Assembly (NCBI RefSeq): GCF_030704535.1
Contig: NC_081810.1
Span: forward strand, 434,501 to 498,500
Origin: Vitis vinifera
Taxonomy: Eukaryota; Streptophyta; Magnoliopsida; Vitales; Vitaceae
DNA length: 64,000 nucleotides
Direction of reading: 5' to 3'
This document shows positions 1 to 12,363 of this stretch, piece by piece (position 1 is the stretch's first letter; every line of letters starts with the position of its first letter). The position numbers and the translations under genes are program-made. The notes below the pieces were generated by a model. That model saw nothing but the letters and a program-made list of their open reading frames with translations, made no database searches and was not told the DNA's origin.

Positions 1-486
1 AAGAGTGTTTTTAATAATAATAATAATTTAAATAAATTTTAAAAAAAACTTTTTCATATATTTTATTTATATAAGAATTTCTACTTAAGCATAGGAAAAT
101 TGTAAATTTATAAATTGCATATTCCAAATATAATCCACATTCAAAATTGCTCAATGCCTGCCATATAAGATTAAGATTCTAACATGTGAAAAAGTATTAA
201 AATTTGTTAATTATGAAATAGATTCATTTTGAGAATTTTAAGTCATACTGCACTACGTTTGTGACATTCTTGTACTAACTAAATTGTTAACAAGTTATTT
301 GGAATCATTCATTATAGGAAATAATGCTAAAATAGCTTGCAATGGTGTACTAAGAGTCTAAGACACACTTTTAATCTTTAGTTTTTTCTTAATCTTTAGG
401 TGACGGTTGCATATATTTATTATTTTTTACTTTTAAAAATTTATATAACATTTAGGAAGTCTAATATAAAAATAAATAAATAAAAA
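1..486. other. AT-rich intergenic DNA
   Basis: Very AT-rich sequence with no open frame of note and no recognisable RNA gene. It precedes the inverted-repeat element that starts near 487. Confidence 0.6.
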
Positions 487-1467
487 GTGGGATTTGATTC
501 ACTAATATGAAAATATATGAAAAAAAGAATCTCAAAAATTTTAAATCATTATTATATTCATCTATTTAAATATAATTTGAAAGATATGTACTTTTTAATG
601 ATTCATCTAATTATTCTAAAAAATGTTATTTTACTTGTCATGTCATTCAAATCAATTGACAATTAGATTCCTTAGATGTTTTCCTTCATTTTAGATATTT
701 TATTATTTTATTATTTGAGTTTTTTTTTTCTTTCTAGAAACGAATATATCATAGGATTCTTATTTTAGTTTCTTAAAAGTTTAGGAAATATTATGAAAAA
801 AAATTCTATTTAAATAAGATTAATATTTTTTTTATTTCCTAAAATTTTAAGAGGAAATATTGTCAAACAAATCCTATTTAATCATAATTCCTAATTCAAA
901 AAGTAATAAGGTTGTTTATTAAATAATAAATTTAGTAATATGTAATTATTTTAATTGTGATTAATTTATTTAATATAAAATAATTATTTATTTATTTTTA
1001 TACTTATATATCAAAGTACAACCATATTGTAAATCATTTTATATTCGAAAAACTCTTACAACAAATTTTATTCGCTATTATATTAAACAATTATTAATAT
1101 TAAATAATAAATATAAATTTGTTATTGGTTTATTTATTATTGGGAATATGGATTTATTTTTAACTTATTAATGTTAGAATAAACTCTTCTTTTTTTTTTT
1201 CCCAAATTCTTACTTTATAATGTTTCTAGAGAAAAAAAATTTCCTAAAGAAAAAAATATCTGAAAGAAATGAAACATATACATGGAGGAGTCTAATTATC
1301 AATTGATTTAGATGACATGGTGAGTAAATAAACATTTTTTAGAATAATAATCATTAAAAAGTGCATGTATTTCAAATTATTTTTAAATAGATGAAGATAA
1401 TACTAATTTAAAATATTTAAGGTTATTTTTTTTCTAAATGTTTTCATATTAGTGAATCAAATCTCAC
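487..1467. repeat. Long inverted repeat, MITE-like element
   Basis: The segment 487-671 returns as an imperfect reverse complement at 1284-1467. For example, GATTTGATTCACTAATATGA on the left arm is read from the opposite strand at the outer end of the right arm. The arms are about 185 bp and the AT-rich centre about 610 bp, with no coding capacity. This fits a non-autonomous terminal-inverted-repeat transposon. No target duplication could be fixed in such low-complexity flanks, so the superfamily is open. Confidence 0.6.
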
Positions 1468-2525
1468 ATTTCAAAAAAATAAAAAATAAAAATCAACTTA
1501 CCTTCATACTTAACAATTACTTGTAAAACATATTTTATTTTTAAAATTATTATCTTTCTAAAACTTATATTTTATAATAGGATTTCTTCCTATGTTGTGT
1601 TTTAAAATTTTGATAAAAAAAAAAAATTGTATGTAAAGTTTTATTTGATAACTGTTTTCGAAAACAGTTCTCTTATATTTTGTAGAACAAATGACTGTTT
1701 TGGTATCTAAAATATTTTTAATTCGTTTTCTATATTTTAAAAATAACTTTTATATATAATACTTTATTTTTAATCATTTTTCATATTTATATAATTATTT
1801 TTTTAAAACAACATTATTAAAAAACAACTAAAATATGTTATTTGAAAATATAATATTTTTCATTTTTGAAAAACAAAAAACAATTTTGCCAAACATGTTT
1901 TATTGTTTTTTTTTAATTTTAAATAACATAAAATTAATTTAAAAAAATGTTATCAAATAGATCCTAAATAAGACTATGAGTGTGTTTGAAATGCTTTTAT
2001 AAATATTTTTAATACAAAAAATATTTTTGAATAAAAATAAGCCATTTAAAAAATTTAAGAAAAAAATTAAAAAATCACTTACAATGTTTTCAAAAAAAGT
2101 TTTGATGAATCTTTTAAAAATATTTTAAAAAAAAAACATTTTTACTAAAAGCATTTCAAATGGAAAACACCGCTAAGTGCATTCTAAAATATTTGAATAT
2201 AAATTAAAAATTTGATAATGTTTTTGATATGTAATATAACAATAAAAAAAAAAAATTAGTTTCTCTTAAAATTACTCCCAAGATTGCACTAGAATAATAA
2301 ATAAAAGAATAAAAAGTAGAACAGACCTTTTTACAAGGAATAGAAAAAGGAGATAAAAATATAATAAAATTAAAGGGAAGTATACTTACTATTTTAATAG
2401 TGGATTAATTAAGGGAAAAGGGGAATTAGAATAAAGTTTTTATAAGGAATGAAAGGAGGAAAGAAACAAAAAGGAAAGAGAGGAGAGAGAAAAAGGAAAA
2501 GGAAAAAAAATGCATAGAGCATTTC
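1468..2525. other. AT-rich intergenic DNA upstream of the PUF gene
   Basis: AT-rich, with many A and T runs. The purine-rich stretch at 2445-2510 (repeated GGAAA/GAGAG) directly precedes the Pumilio leader and may belong to its promoter. No TATA box can be assigned with confidence. Confidence 0.4.
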
Positions 2526-3610
2526 ATGCATGGGGGGTTATATGATGATGATATGGTGGATTTGGGTATTGTGGAGTTGGTTTGGTTTGGTGTTTGGAGT
2601 TTATGTGAATGTGGAAAATGCCAATGCCCAATGCAAATCCCCTTTGACACATTGATTCATTTCATTCATCCCATTCATCCACTCCTTGCTTTCCTTCTTT
2701 CTTTCTCTCCTTTGAAAACCTCTCCTTCTTCTTCACGCCTCCTCAACTCATGACCTCACCAACAACAACACCTACACTCCCACTCCCTTTGCATTTCTCT
2801 TGATTTTCACCAAAACCCCACCTCCTAAATCCTCCCTTTTCCATGTTCCCCTGCCCATTACTCTTTGGTTTTCTGATTTCATCACTGGGTATGTCTTCAT
2901 TTGCCATTGCTTTCTCTGTCACTGCTCTTTGGATTTCTTGTGTGCTGTTTCCCGTTTTGCCCTTTTTGTTGTTGGGAATCTGGGGTATGGCTCTTTTGAT
3001 GATCAGTGCTCATCCGATCACCTGATTGTACCCGATTTGGTTTGTTTTCTGTGTTGGACGTGGAATTCGAGGAACTACAGTGTCATAGCCTTAGAAGAGT
3101 CTGATGATGATGAAAATGGCGTCGAGTCTTCTTTTGGGGTTTTTTTGACATTGGGGTTTTAGCAATGTGTGATTTCTTGATGGTGTTTGATCAAGTTGGA
3201 CAAATGGGTTTTCATTATGAAAATGATATTTTGTTTCTTCAATCTTCTTTTCTAAGAATTCTGGTATGATTAATTGATCAATTGATTTTAGAGTTTGGCT
3301 GCATTGATAATGTGTTTGGAGCAATTGATATTGTGAGATTTGGTATCAATGGTGTTTTTCTCTTTGAGAATTGATTTTGCCTAGAAATTAATGATTTTGC
3401 GAAGTTTTGCTAGTCGAGAATTAATTTTGATAGAACTTGTCAAGTTTGTAACCATGGTTAATAGATTTGATAAAAATTAGTTTAATATTTATTGAGTTTT
3501 TGGATTGTAGGTGAGGTTTCGGGATATGGAACTGTGTTGCATTGAAGTGTATTTCTGTTGATCTGCATTGCCTGCTAGATTTTGCTTTTTGCTCGGTTTG
3601 CAATTACAAA
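2526..3610 (+). promoter_or_regulatory. Probable 5' leader and leader intron of the PUF gene
   Basis: A CT-rich stretch at 2690-2740, typical of plant 5' leaders, lies upstream of the start codon. A good acceptor (TTGGATTGTAG|GTGAGG) ends at 3510. GGGTATGT at 2889 is a plausible donor, which would give a leader intron of about 620 bp. Short open frames at 2526 and 2800 begin in this leader and could act as upstream ORFs, but they show no family resemblance. The transcription start is not determined. Confidence 0.4.
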
Positions 3611-6600
3611 ATGGAAGGAAGAACTGAACTTGATGAAATTGAGAAGCTTCTTGGTGAAATACCTAATGCTACTTCGGGGCATCAACATTTCGAGGAATTT
3701 GGACAATGCAATTCTGATTTAAAAAGACAGTCTTTGGGTGGTAGCTTTCCCATTGAGCCATCCATACCCGTATGTGTGAATTTCCCTAAAAGGTCTCTCA
3801 ATGAGAAATTCCAAAATTATGGGAGTTTGGATGAGGGGAAATTATCAGTGAATAAAAGCATTGAATCAGAGGAACCGAGTCTACCTGATGACCATCTCTG
3901 GATATCTGCATTTGCAGAATTAAGCTTTAAGGATGGGGTGAGAATGGAAGCTGTGTGTTCTCCTTTGGTTAATTATAAAGCCTTACCAAATCAAACTATT
4001 TTATTTCAAGGGCAATGCCCTAATAGTTTAAAGAGAACCTCTTCCAATTTGGATCCTCAGGTGATGGTTGTTCCCTCTTCCCAATCACCAAATCCTCCAT
4101 CTAGTGCTTTCAATAATTTTGATGTGAAAAATAATAGCCAAGAAAGTTCAAATTTGCTAAAACTCAATGTACCTGAACTCAAGAAGCAGCAATTTGGTAA
4201 TTACCCACCAATTGAAAATTTTTCCAATACAGAGCCATTACCTCATGGAGTGCGAGGTTTTCCGTTCTTTCCAAATGTGCCCGTTCCTGGTGCTGGGTTT
4301 CCTGCTTATTTACATCCACAACAGTTAGGCCAGCATAAATTTGATTGGATGCATGTAGAAAAGGAACATTACCATAAGTTGCATCAGCAGTACCGTTACC
4401 AGGTTCAGAATATGGGGCGGGGAGCACAGCATCCTATTCAAGCAAATGGGAATGTCGCAACTAGGCTAGTGAGTCAGGAGATGAGGCAACCATATTTTGA
4501 AACCCCCCACCAATTTGAAAAATCTCATCAAGAGTCATTTTGGAACAAATATAGAATAGTGAAAGGTTTAAATGAATCCAATCCTGGTCTTTCCTCCACA
4601 GATTTTAATGCAATCCATGTTTTGGACAAAGTTGGGAAAATGACTATTCCTGAAAAGATTCTAACAAGATCAAATGGATTGAACTCTCTTAGAACCATAA
4701 AATTTGGGTCCATCAGAGAAAATGAAGCTGGTACCCATGTCAATCAAAATGGAAGAGTTATACCAAATGGCCATTTCCGCCAGAGGTTATCCTCTCCAAC
4801 TGCAGGGCACTTACAGTTAGATAGCTTGTGCACTTGGAGTTTGTCAACTGATACTGCACACCTGAAGACTAATATTTTGAGGCCACAGCCTCAAAAATAT
4901 AATTCTGTGGATGAAGTTGTTGGTAGGATATATCACATGTCAAAGGATCAAAATGGATGCCGCTTTCTACAAAGAAAATTCACAGATGGTTCTCCTGAGG
5001 ATGTGCAAAAGATTTTTCTGGAGATTATTGATCACATTGTTGAACTCATGACAGATCCTTTTGGAAATTATCTTGTTCAGAAGCTGCTTGAAGTGTGTAC
5101 TGAAGATCAGCAGATGCAGATACTTCATGCAATCACTAGAAGAGCTGGAGACTTGGTTAGGATTTCATGCAACATGCACGGGTTTGGTCTCTATCTTCAC
5201 ATGCAGTCTCTTTGCATAAACACGTTGAGACATTTTTGGTCACTTTATTCTTGTAATATGTTTAGTTATCTTGTGAACTTTTATTCCCAAATGCAGGACA
5301 CGGGCTGTTCAGAAGGTTATTGAAACCCTTAGGACTTCAGAGCAGTTTTCCATGATTGTTTCCTCCCTCAAGCCTGGTATAGTGACTTTGATAAAAGACA
5401 TGAATGGTAACCATGTTGCCCAATGCTGCTTGCAGAACTTAATGCCTGAATATAGGGAGGTAAGGAATGATCATGTCGCTTTATGCATGTTTCTTGGAAG
5501 TTTAAACATGATAAAATATTGAAAAGGTCAAAGAGGGATTTTAGTTCCATAAATTAGTAGGTTGAACAGTGATAGAGCTTCATGCAGCTTGTCTCAGGTT
5601 TGTTGCATTTGAGGAGTGTTTGGATTTAACTCTCTTTTGTGTATTTGAGAAGGGTATCTTGGAATAAGATCCTTGATGTGCGATTGAACATTGTATAAAA
5701 ATCAAATCCTAATAAAACATAATATATAAATTCATATCCATGTAGCCAAAATTGAAACCATTTTAGTATGGATCAAGCTCATGAATGTAACAGAGCCTCC
5801 AATAGGGCTTGGGCTGAGTTCCCGAGCCTAAAACCCATATAGGAGGAATGCTGCAGTTGTGGTGGATATACTTGAGTTTGGAGTACTATATTTGCATGTA
5901 TCCACAATCTTATTTGTGTGAAAGGGTAATGTTCAAATATCAAATTGTCAAATTATAAGGTGGACAACCATGATATTACCCTTTATATGCCAAGTGCTGG
6001 AAACTTGACCATATGTTACTACCTTATATTTTGTTTTTCTGTGCAGCATTCTTATAATATAAACTCCTCACTATTGATCAACAATTTTTTTCATTTTAAG
6101 AAACCTAATCTTGTTTATTATGTTTGTTATCTGTCTTATCTTTGCTGTTTTCGAGCAAAACTATCTTCCCATTCTAATTTTGTGGTTGGACATATGAGGA
6201 GTTTAAATCATTCCGACTTGTCATTTCTTTAAAAAAAAAGAAAAAAGAAAGAGGTTTTGAGTGAATAGCATTGGAATAATTCTGTTGCATTGAATAAAAC
6301 ATCCCTGAAATATCAAAACACCCATACAGGGATAGATCATTTCTAGTGTGATAATAGATCAATTTCTTATATATATATATATATATGTAGCAATTCCTCT
6401 CTAATTATCTGTTTGTGCTTTCAATTGCTATGGAGAGCAAAATGGAACCATATCATTGCTTGTGATTTCCAGATAGCTTTTAACTGAAGAAATTATATTT
6501 TCACCATTTTCTTACCTACATGTTGAATTTTACAGTGTATTAAAATTATAAACTAAACCAAGTTGTAACATTGAATTTCACACTCTCAATATTTTCTTCA

Positions 6601-9600
6601 GTGATGATTGAAATTTGACGCTCGTGATGGTTTCTTCTGCAGTTCCTTTTTGAAGCTGCAATTACCAATTGTGTTGAGCTTGCGACAGACCGTCATGGCT
6701 GTTGTGTGCTTCAGAAATGCCTTGGCCATTCTGCTGTTGAACAAAGAGATCGTATAATCTATGAGATTACTTCAAATGCTCTGATTCTTTCCCAGGATCC
6801 ATTCGGGTACTTATTTTCTTTCAAAATTCTCCTATGCTATCTCATAGAGAGATTGCTCATGTGTTTACGGAGCTGTGTGATTGTTTCCATATCACTCCTT
6901 GTCTGGGTGTTTGGATGCACGGTCTACACATCCATCACTCTAAGACATGGATTAATGTGACTGTCCATGATGAAGGGCAGATATGGCCATGTATAGGGTA
7001 AATTGGCTGAAAAGGTATTCCTTTCCCCAGACAGATGGTGTAAAGCATTTTTCAGTTGAGTTGAGTTGATTTGAGTTACTTGAGCACAGTCAGACCATTT
7101 ATTCTTTTATAGCATTTAAATTTAATTGTGTTTTTTGACATTTGTCCAAAATGTTCCTACCTGAGAATAAGAAGTCTTCTGTTTCAAGACACAAGTTGGG
7201 AACAAGTTCATGTTGTCGATTGTCCATAAGTCTTTACACTTAATTGATAAAGCTTTTCAATTCATTCTTACAACTTGTTCTGGTTACAAGGGTACATTTT
7301 TGTGGCAATATCTAGGATTACATTCTGGGTTCTGTGTTACTATAGGATATCCACATTCATCAACCAAAAGGATGGGTGGTGAATGATGATATGGAAGGAA
7401 AATCTGGTTTTAGACTCAATTGAAGCTTTTAACTCTTCAACAGTAGTACATGAAGTTGCTAGTGTTATCTCCTGTGATGGTTTCAGTGGATGGCATGTTG
7501 ATTACTGTTGTTTCCAGATGCTTGTCTCATAATTCTCTTGTATGTAAATCATATGCTTGTTGCAGGTTTGAGCATGCCTCATTTTTTGAATCTCATACAA
7601 TAGTGGTCTAAGTAATATATAATGAAGGATTTGGATGTTTCAATGTAAATTCCAAGTATAATAATCAGCAAAGACAAGGTAAACCAAAAGTTAAAATTGT
7701 CATTGGAAGTATGTTGCTGAGATACTTAAAGATCAACATGAAAGGTGCTGGGCTGATTAACACTTCATAGCAAGCCACTTCAAACTTCTGAAGGAACAGT
7801 GCACAGTCATGTTGGTGGATTGGGATACATGAATAGTGTACCATGTGCCTCAGGTGCACGTAGTTAATGTATGGGGCAGGGGTTGGGCTGTGGTGGAAGG
7901 GGGAATTTAGATATTGCTCAAGCAAAAGGGTTGTTAGCAGATTTCTCTAGAATCCATTCACCTTCATCTATACCAGATTGAATATTACAAGCAGTGGGGT
8001 TTGTTTGCAGATCTGTGAACAATTATGGCAAAGAGCTTTAGAAAGTGGTTAAGTGGATTTTCAGATAGCTTAGTGATACTGCAGTTTTGGTGCTGTGTTT
8101 TTGTGGATAAACAGAATTAGAATACATTAATACGTTGATTTAAACATGGTAGGGGATGTTAGTGCACAAAAAGCATTAGAAGGTATCTATTTCTTCTGGG
8201 CATTGTAGTATTGACCAAATAGAGGGCTCAAGGTTGCAATGTGCCAGACATAAGATGTCAAAAAGAAGTGGTTTAGTTTTCCTTATTTTTTTGGAAAACT
8301 TAGATTACTAATCCCTCTTCTGGAATGAAAATCTCCCTCTTTTATACCCATAGTGGAGTATGCCCATTCTTACATTTTAAGTGACAATGGGGGTGAAGGG
8401 TGTCATGGGTCACTAGATACTCTTACTAATAAAGGTGCTTTTCTTATGAAAGAACAATAATTCCCATTGGGGGAAAACTTGTTTCACAGGACTGCCTAAA
8501 AGAGACTTCTAGTATTAAAAATATGATGTAACTTAATCAAGGACCATGGCAGAAAATCCTGACAGAAGTGAGTGTGTTGCTGCAAGAGAAGCATGCTAGG
8601 CAATGGTATGGGTTACAGCTCTCATGATAGAGTTAGGTGAGCAACAAGAAAATTGCAAACTATTCAGTGAGATTTGGATGCAATTCATGTGGTGAGGACT
8701 CAGTTTTTCTTCAGAATATGAAATATATAGACATCATGTACACTTTTATGATCATTTGGAGGGTGGAAAAGATTCATACAAGTCAAAACCCTGCAGATAC
8801 ATTAATGAAGGTGGTTATAGTGAAAAAACTGAAGCCTTGTTTAGCTTATTCAATCCAATTTGTGATATTTGATTTAGAATATGTCCAGATTTAGGTAGAC
8901 TTCATCTAGTTGGGATCAAGTCCTTTTTCGCCTATTGTGTATAATAGGTTTCTATCCATATCCTTCACTTCTTGAAGAGATTCTCTTGATAATCTGAACC
9001 AAGGATTATATAAAATGAAATATCCATTTTGAAATTGATAATTGAAATTGAACTTAGATAAACTTATTCAGGATTCTTCTGATTGGGATCAAGTTTTGAT
9101 CCTGACATATATAATTGGATTCAAACTCAGACCTTGCAAGGATAGCAACCAATCTAACTGTTTACAGCTCTAAGCTAATTCTATGGTGAGCGAGCTTAAG
9201 AACCTCTGCTTTGGGTATGAGGGATGAAGTGTATATCGCTCTCCTTTCAGGGATGTCTTTGATATTTTGGCAAAGATCGTGTAATAAGAAATACAGACCA
9301 TATATCATTTTGAATTTGATTTATAATGCATCTTAATGAGGCATCCAAATACCAAATTCCATAAGCATGATTGGATCTCTTGGGCTTAGAAATATTGAAT
9401 TCTTTTGTGCAGGAACTATGTTGTGCAATATGTTTTTGAGTTTCCATGGGCGATAGTGGATATTCTTGATCAATTGGAGGGTAACTACGGGGACCTGTCC
9501 TTACAGAAATATAGCAGTAATGTGGTTGAGAAATGCCTGCAACATGCGGGAGATGAACATCGCCATTGTATTATCCAGGAGCTAATAAATAACCCTCGAA

Positions 9601-10372
9601 TAGATCAAATAATGCAAGATCCATATGGCAATTATGTTATCCAAGCAGCATTGAATAATTCAAAGGTCAGTATCCCTTTGCAAGTAGAAAATTAGGATTG
9701 CATCATATAATTTCAGATCAGTTAATTGTTTCTTCTTTTTTTTTTTTTTTTTTTTTCATTTTATTTTATGTGGATGTGTATTTATATCTTTTTTTCACAT
9801 GTGTCATATGAGTCAAAAAATTATCTCTATAATCCTTTTTTTTTTTCATAATAATGATATCCCATTTGTTCTAAAAATCCCAGTGGAAGTTGTGGTATGT
9901 TTCATTTTTGTTGTTTTATAGTTCCTGATGGAACCCTGTTCCGGTTTCGAGGCTTAGATGGAAGCAAGATTTAAGACAGTTACAGTTTGCAGTCTGGAGA
10001 GTCATTGCAGGAGATGGAAACAGGAAGAAAATATGTTGTGTTATATGAAAAAAAAAAAATCCGTTTTCATTGATGGTTACATCAGTCTGAGAAACAGGTT
10101 TCCTTAAATGTCAGATTTGTTTTTAATTTCCAAATGTAGGAAACCCAGGAAGTTCTTTAAATGTAGATGCTTACCATAAAAATTAAACAACCAGCTGATG
10201 TTGGGAAAAATTGAATCTTACCAGTTCTGAATTTGCCTTGATGGTATGTTCTCTTGTTGAGCAGGGAGCCATTCATGCTGCACTTATCGAGGTCATAAGG
10301 TCTCATGTTCATGTTCTTCGCACCAGTCCATATGGGAAGAAAGTCCTCTCATGCACTAGTCTGAAGAAATAA
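3611..10372 (+). CDS. Pumilio/PUF-domain RNA-binding protein (APUM12-like)
   Basis: Cytoplasmic post-transcriptional regulator expected to bind 3'UTRs. Exons: 3611-5181, 5297-5459, 6643-6806, 9413-9665 and 10265-10372. All junctions are GT-AG and in phase, giving 752 aa. ATG 3611 is chosen because the protein then opens MEGRTELDEIEKLLGEIP, a conserved plant PUF start; the frame upstream has no ATG. Residues 1 to about 430 are low-complexity and Asn/Ser/Pro-rich. Eight PUF repeats follow, with RNA-contact motifs in order: GCRFLQ, GNYLVQ, GTRAVQ, GNHVAQ, GCCVLQ, GNYVVQ, SNVVEK and GNYVIQ. By the known PUF code these predict a UGUA-type element. Repeat 5 carries Cys where Arg usually stacks. The C-terminus (YGKKVLSCTSLKK) ends just after repeat 8, as in the family. 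Intron 3 (6807-9412) is long and holds Copia debris. The subfamily assignment is by resemblance only. Confidence 0.9.
5460..6642 (+). other. Intron 2 of the PUF gene
   Basis: Bounded by GAG|GTAAGG and TTCTGCAG|TTCC. It contains a short AT dinucleotide run near 6370-6386 and no recognised gene or element. Confidence 0.7.
7620..8900 (+). mobile_element. Decayed Ty1/Copia fragment (RT end to RNase H) in PUF intron 3
   Basis: Broken frames on the + strand match the order of a plant Copia polyprotein tail. At 7770-7870 there is a stretch like the end of the reverse transcriptase, including GYMNSVPCAS where the family has EYMSxVPYAS. A KVVKWIFR-like stretch follows near 8040. At 8730-8830 comes the end of RNase H (KYIDIMYTF, then HTSQNPADTLMKVV). 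Stops and frameshifts are scattered throughout. No LTRs, gag or integrase are seen, so this is an old truncated relic carried in an intron, in the sense orientation. Confidence 0.75.
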
Positions 10373-12363
10373 TTTATTTGTATGATCCTAACCATCCTTC
10401 CTAACATAGTTTTCAAGCTTTGTCATATTTATGGGGTCACTGCAGCCAAATCTTTCTTTTAACTCTAGTTTCTTTTGTTCCATAGGTTCCTGTAAATTTT
10501 GTAATAAACAGGTAAAGGATTGCATTGAACTCTTCTCCTTCGAGATTCCAAGGTTTTGAAGATTGAACTTGAAAAGAAAGAAGTTCGAAGATGCCTCAAT
10601 AGATTCATCTGAATGGACAGAAGGTGCCATTTTATTTGTTTGTCCCCTTTGGAATTCAGATTCCCTTGGAACTATTTCAGAGCAATTTTTCTGTTGCATA
10701 GACCAGCATTTTTTTTTCTTTTTCTCTTTTGCCATAGAAATAAGTGAGATGCGAGGAAATGTAGAGTTCTAACTTATGAGGAAACTGTTTGTATCATGCT
10801 GGGGGGCTTTTCAAATGAAGCTCTTGGCTTTTGGCAGATGGTTGCAGGCTAGTCTGGCCTTCATGCCAGACATTCTATTGATATGTACATCCCATGTTTA
10901 TAGGTTGCTTTGTTTAAGTTCTCCTAAATACGCTTCTATTATTTAAGCTTGTACCCTCCATTTGGTTCTTTGGATGGTCATTCCTCAACAAATGAGGTGA
11001 TTCATTTGTTCTTTTACTTGAAGAGACTTTGGAAGTCTGTACGCAACTGGTGATGCAGAAGCAATGGGTGGTTGTGAACTTGTGAGTTGCACTATGGGGT
11101 GTTTGGTCCTCTTTGTGGGGGCTTGCTCTGATGGGGTTTTGGGTGGTGGTCTAACGAATGTGGATTATGGTTTTTGTTTGAAGGTTTATATTGAAATGAT
11201 GAGTGGATCGAGCTCTTTGAGTAGGCATAATTTTTGGGTAGTTTAAAATGAGCATAATGCAGGTAATTTTGGGGCCAATCACTCTGATCTACAACATTGT
11301 CATAAGAAGGCAACTCATGAATTGAGTGCAGGTTTGGTTGAGTAATAATAATGCTAGCACAACTTATAAAAATTACATATCAGTGATGTGTTAGTCTGCT
11401 GATATGGCTAAGCATTTAGAGAGAAAGTAGAGAAAGCATCTTTTTTGAACATTTAGCCTATGTTTGGAGGGAAAACATGAAGGAAAGGTCACAGAAAGGA
11501 AATAAAAAGAAGATTTAAATTAATAAAATATGTTTGAATGTTATATTTAATTAATTAATTAATATATACATATTTTTTTTTTACATTTTTCCTGATAAAT
11601 CAAATATGAGAAATAATTTTTTTAATACATATTTTTTTTTCTCTGTTTTTAGTATATTCCAGATCAAAACAGAGTCACAGGAAAATGCCACTCAGTAGTT
11701 TAGTTGAAGTGGGGTAAAATTACAAAGAAATGTGATTTGAGCACAAGGTCCAAACAAATGAAGCCTTCACCTAGGTGAAGGGACAAGTAAATGAGGCTTA
11801 TTTTGATTAGTCATCACTATTTTGTATGGTACCAAAAAATGGTGTTTTGATGCCATAGAATAATCCTAAAATTTATTAAATTGTGTTTTAACAATGAGGA
11901 TTGATATGCTCAAGGTAGTTGCTTTCATTTTTTGCTTACCTCATTCTTCAATAATGTTTTTGGCAAGCCTAACAATGGTCGATATTTTGCAAGAATTTTT
12001 TCTTTTTTTAATTTAAATTTTAATGATTGAGGAGAATCTAAGTATTCCAAAAAAATAGAATAGAAGAATTTCATAGGGATGCTCCAAACAGTTTGAAGTT
12101 TCCAGTCACTCATACAATGAAACGTGGCAACACAACACAAGACTCCCCCAGAGCCACTAGTGATTTACCTGTAATCTAAGCCTATGGCTCATGCCTCTTC
12201 TCTCCCTCCTTCTCTCTCTTCCAAAAAGTCTCCCCCCAACTGCCCAACTCCCTCACCACTCACCACTCACCACTCACTCATCTACATATTCTTCATCATC
12301 TCTCACCTCTGAACGCTACACGAAAACCCCACTTTCAGCAACTCAATTTTGATCACATACACC
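10373..12363. other. PUF 3' region and intergenic interval
   Basis: The first several hundred bases are presumably the PUF 3'UTR. The interval 11450-11660 is AT-rich with T runs. From 12180 the sequence becomes CT-rich (CTCTTCTCTCCC...), with a short tandem of CACCACTCAC at about 12250-12280, and leads into the next gene. Several short open frames on both strands show no family resemblance. Confidence 0.5.

Noticed and set aside
2800-3162. 120-codon frame upstream of the PUF start
   Set aside because: Lies across the proposed leader intron, is hydrophobic and compositionally biased, and matches no family.
11064-11313. Overlapping short frames downstream of the PUF gene
   Set aside because: No conserved motif, no splice context and opposite-strand overlap; treated as chance.
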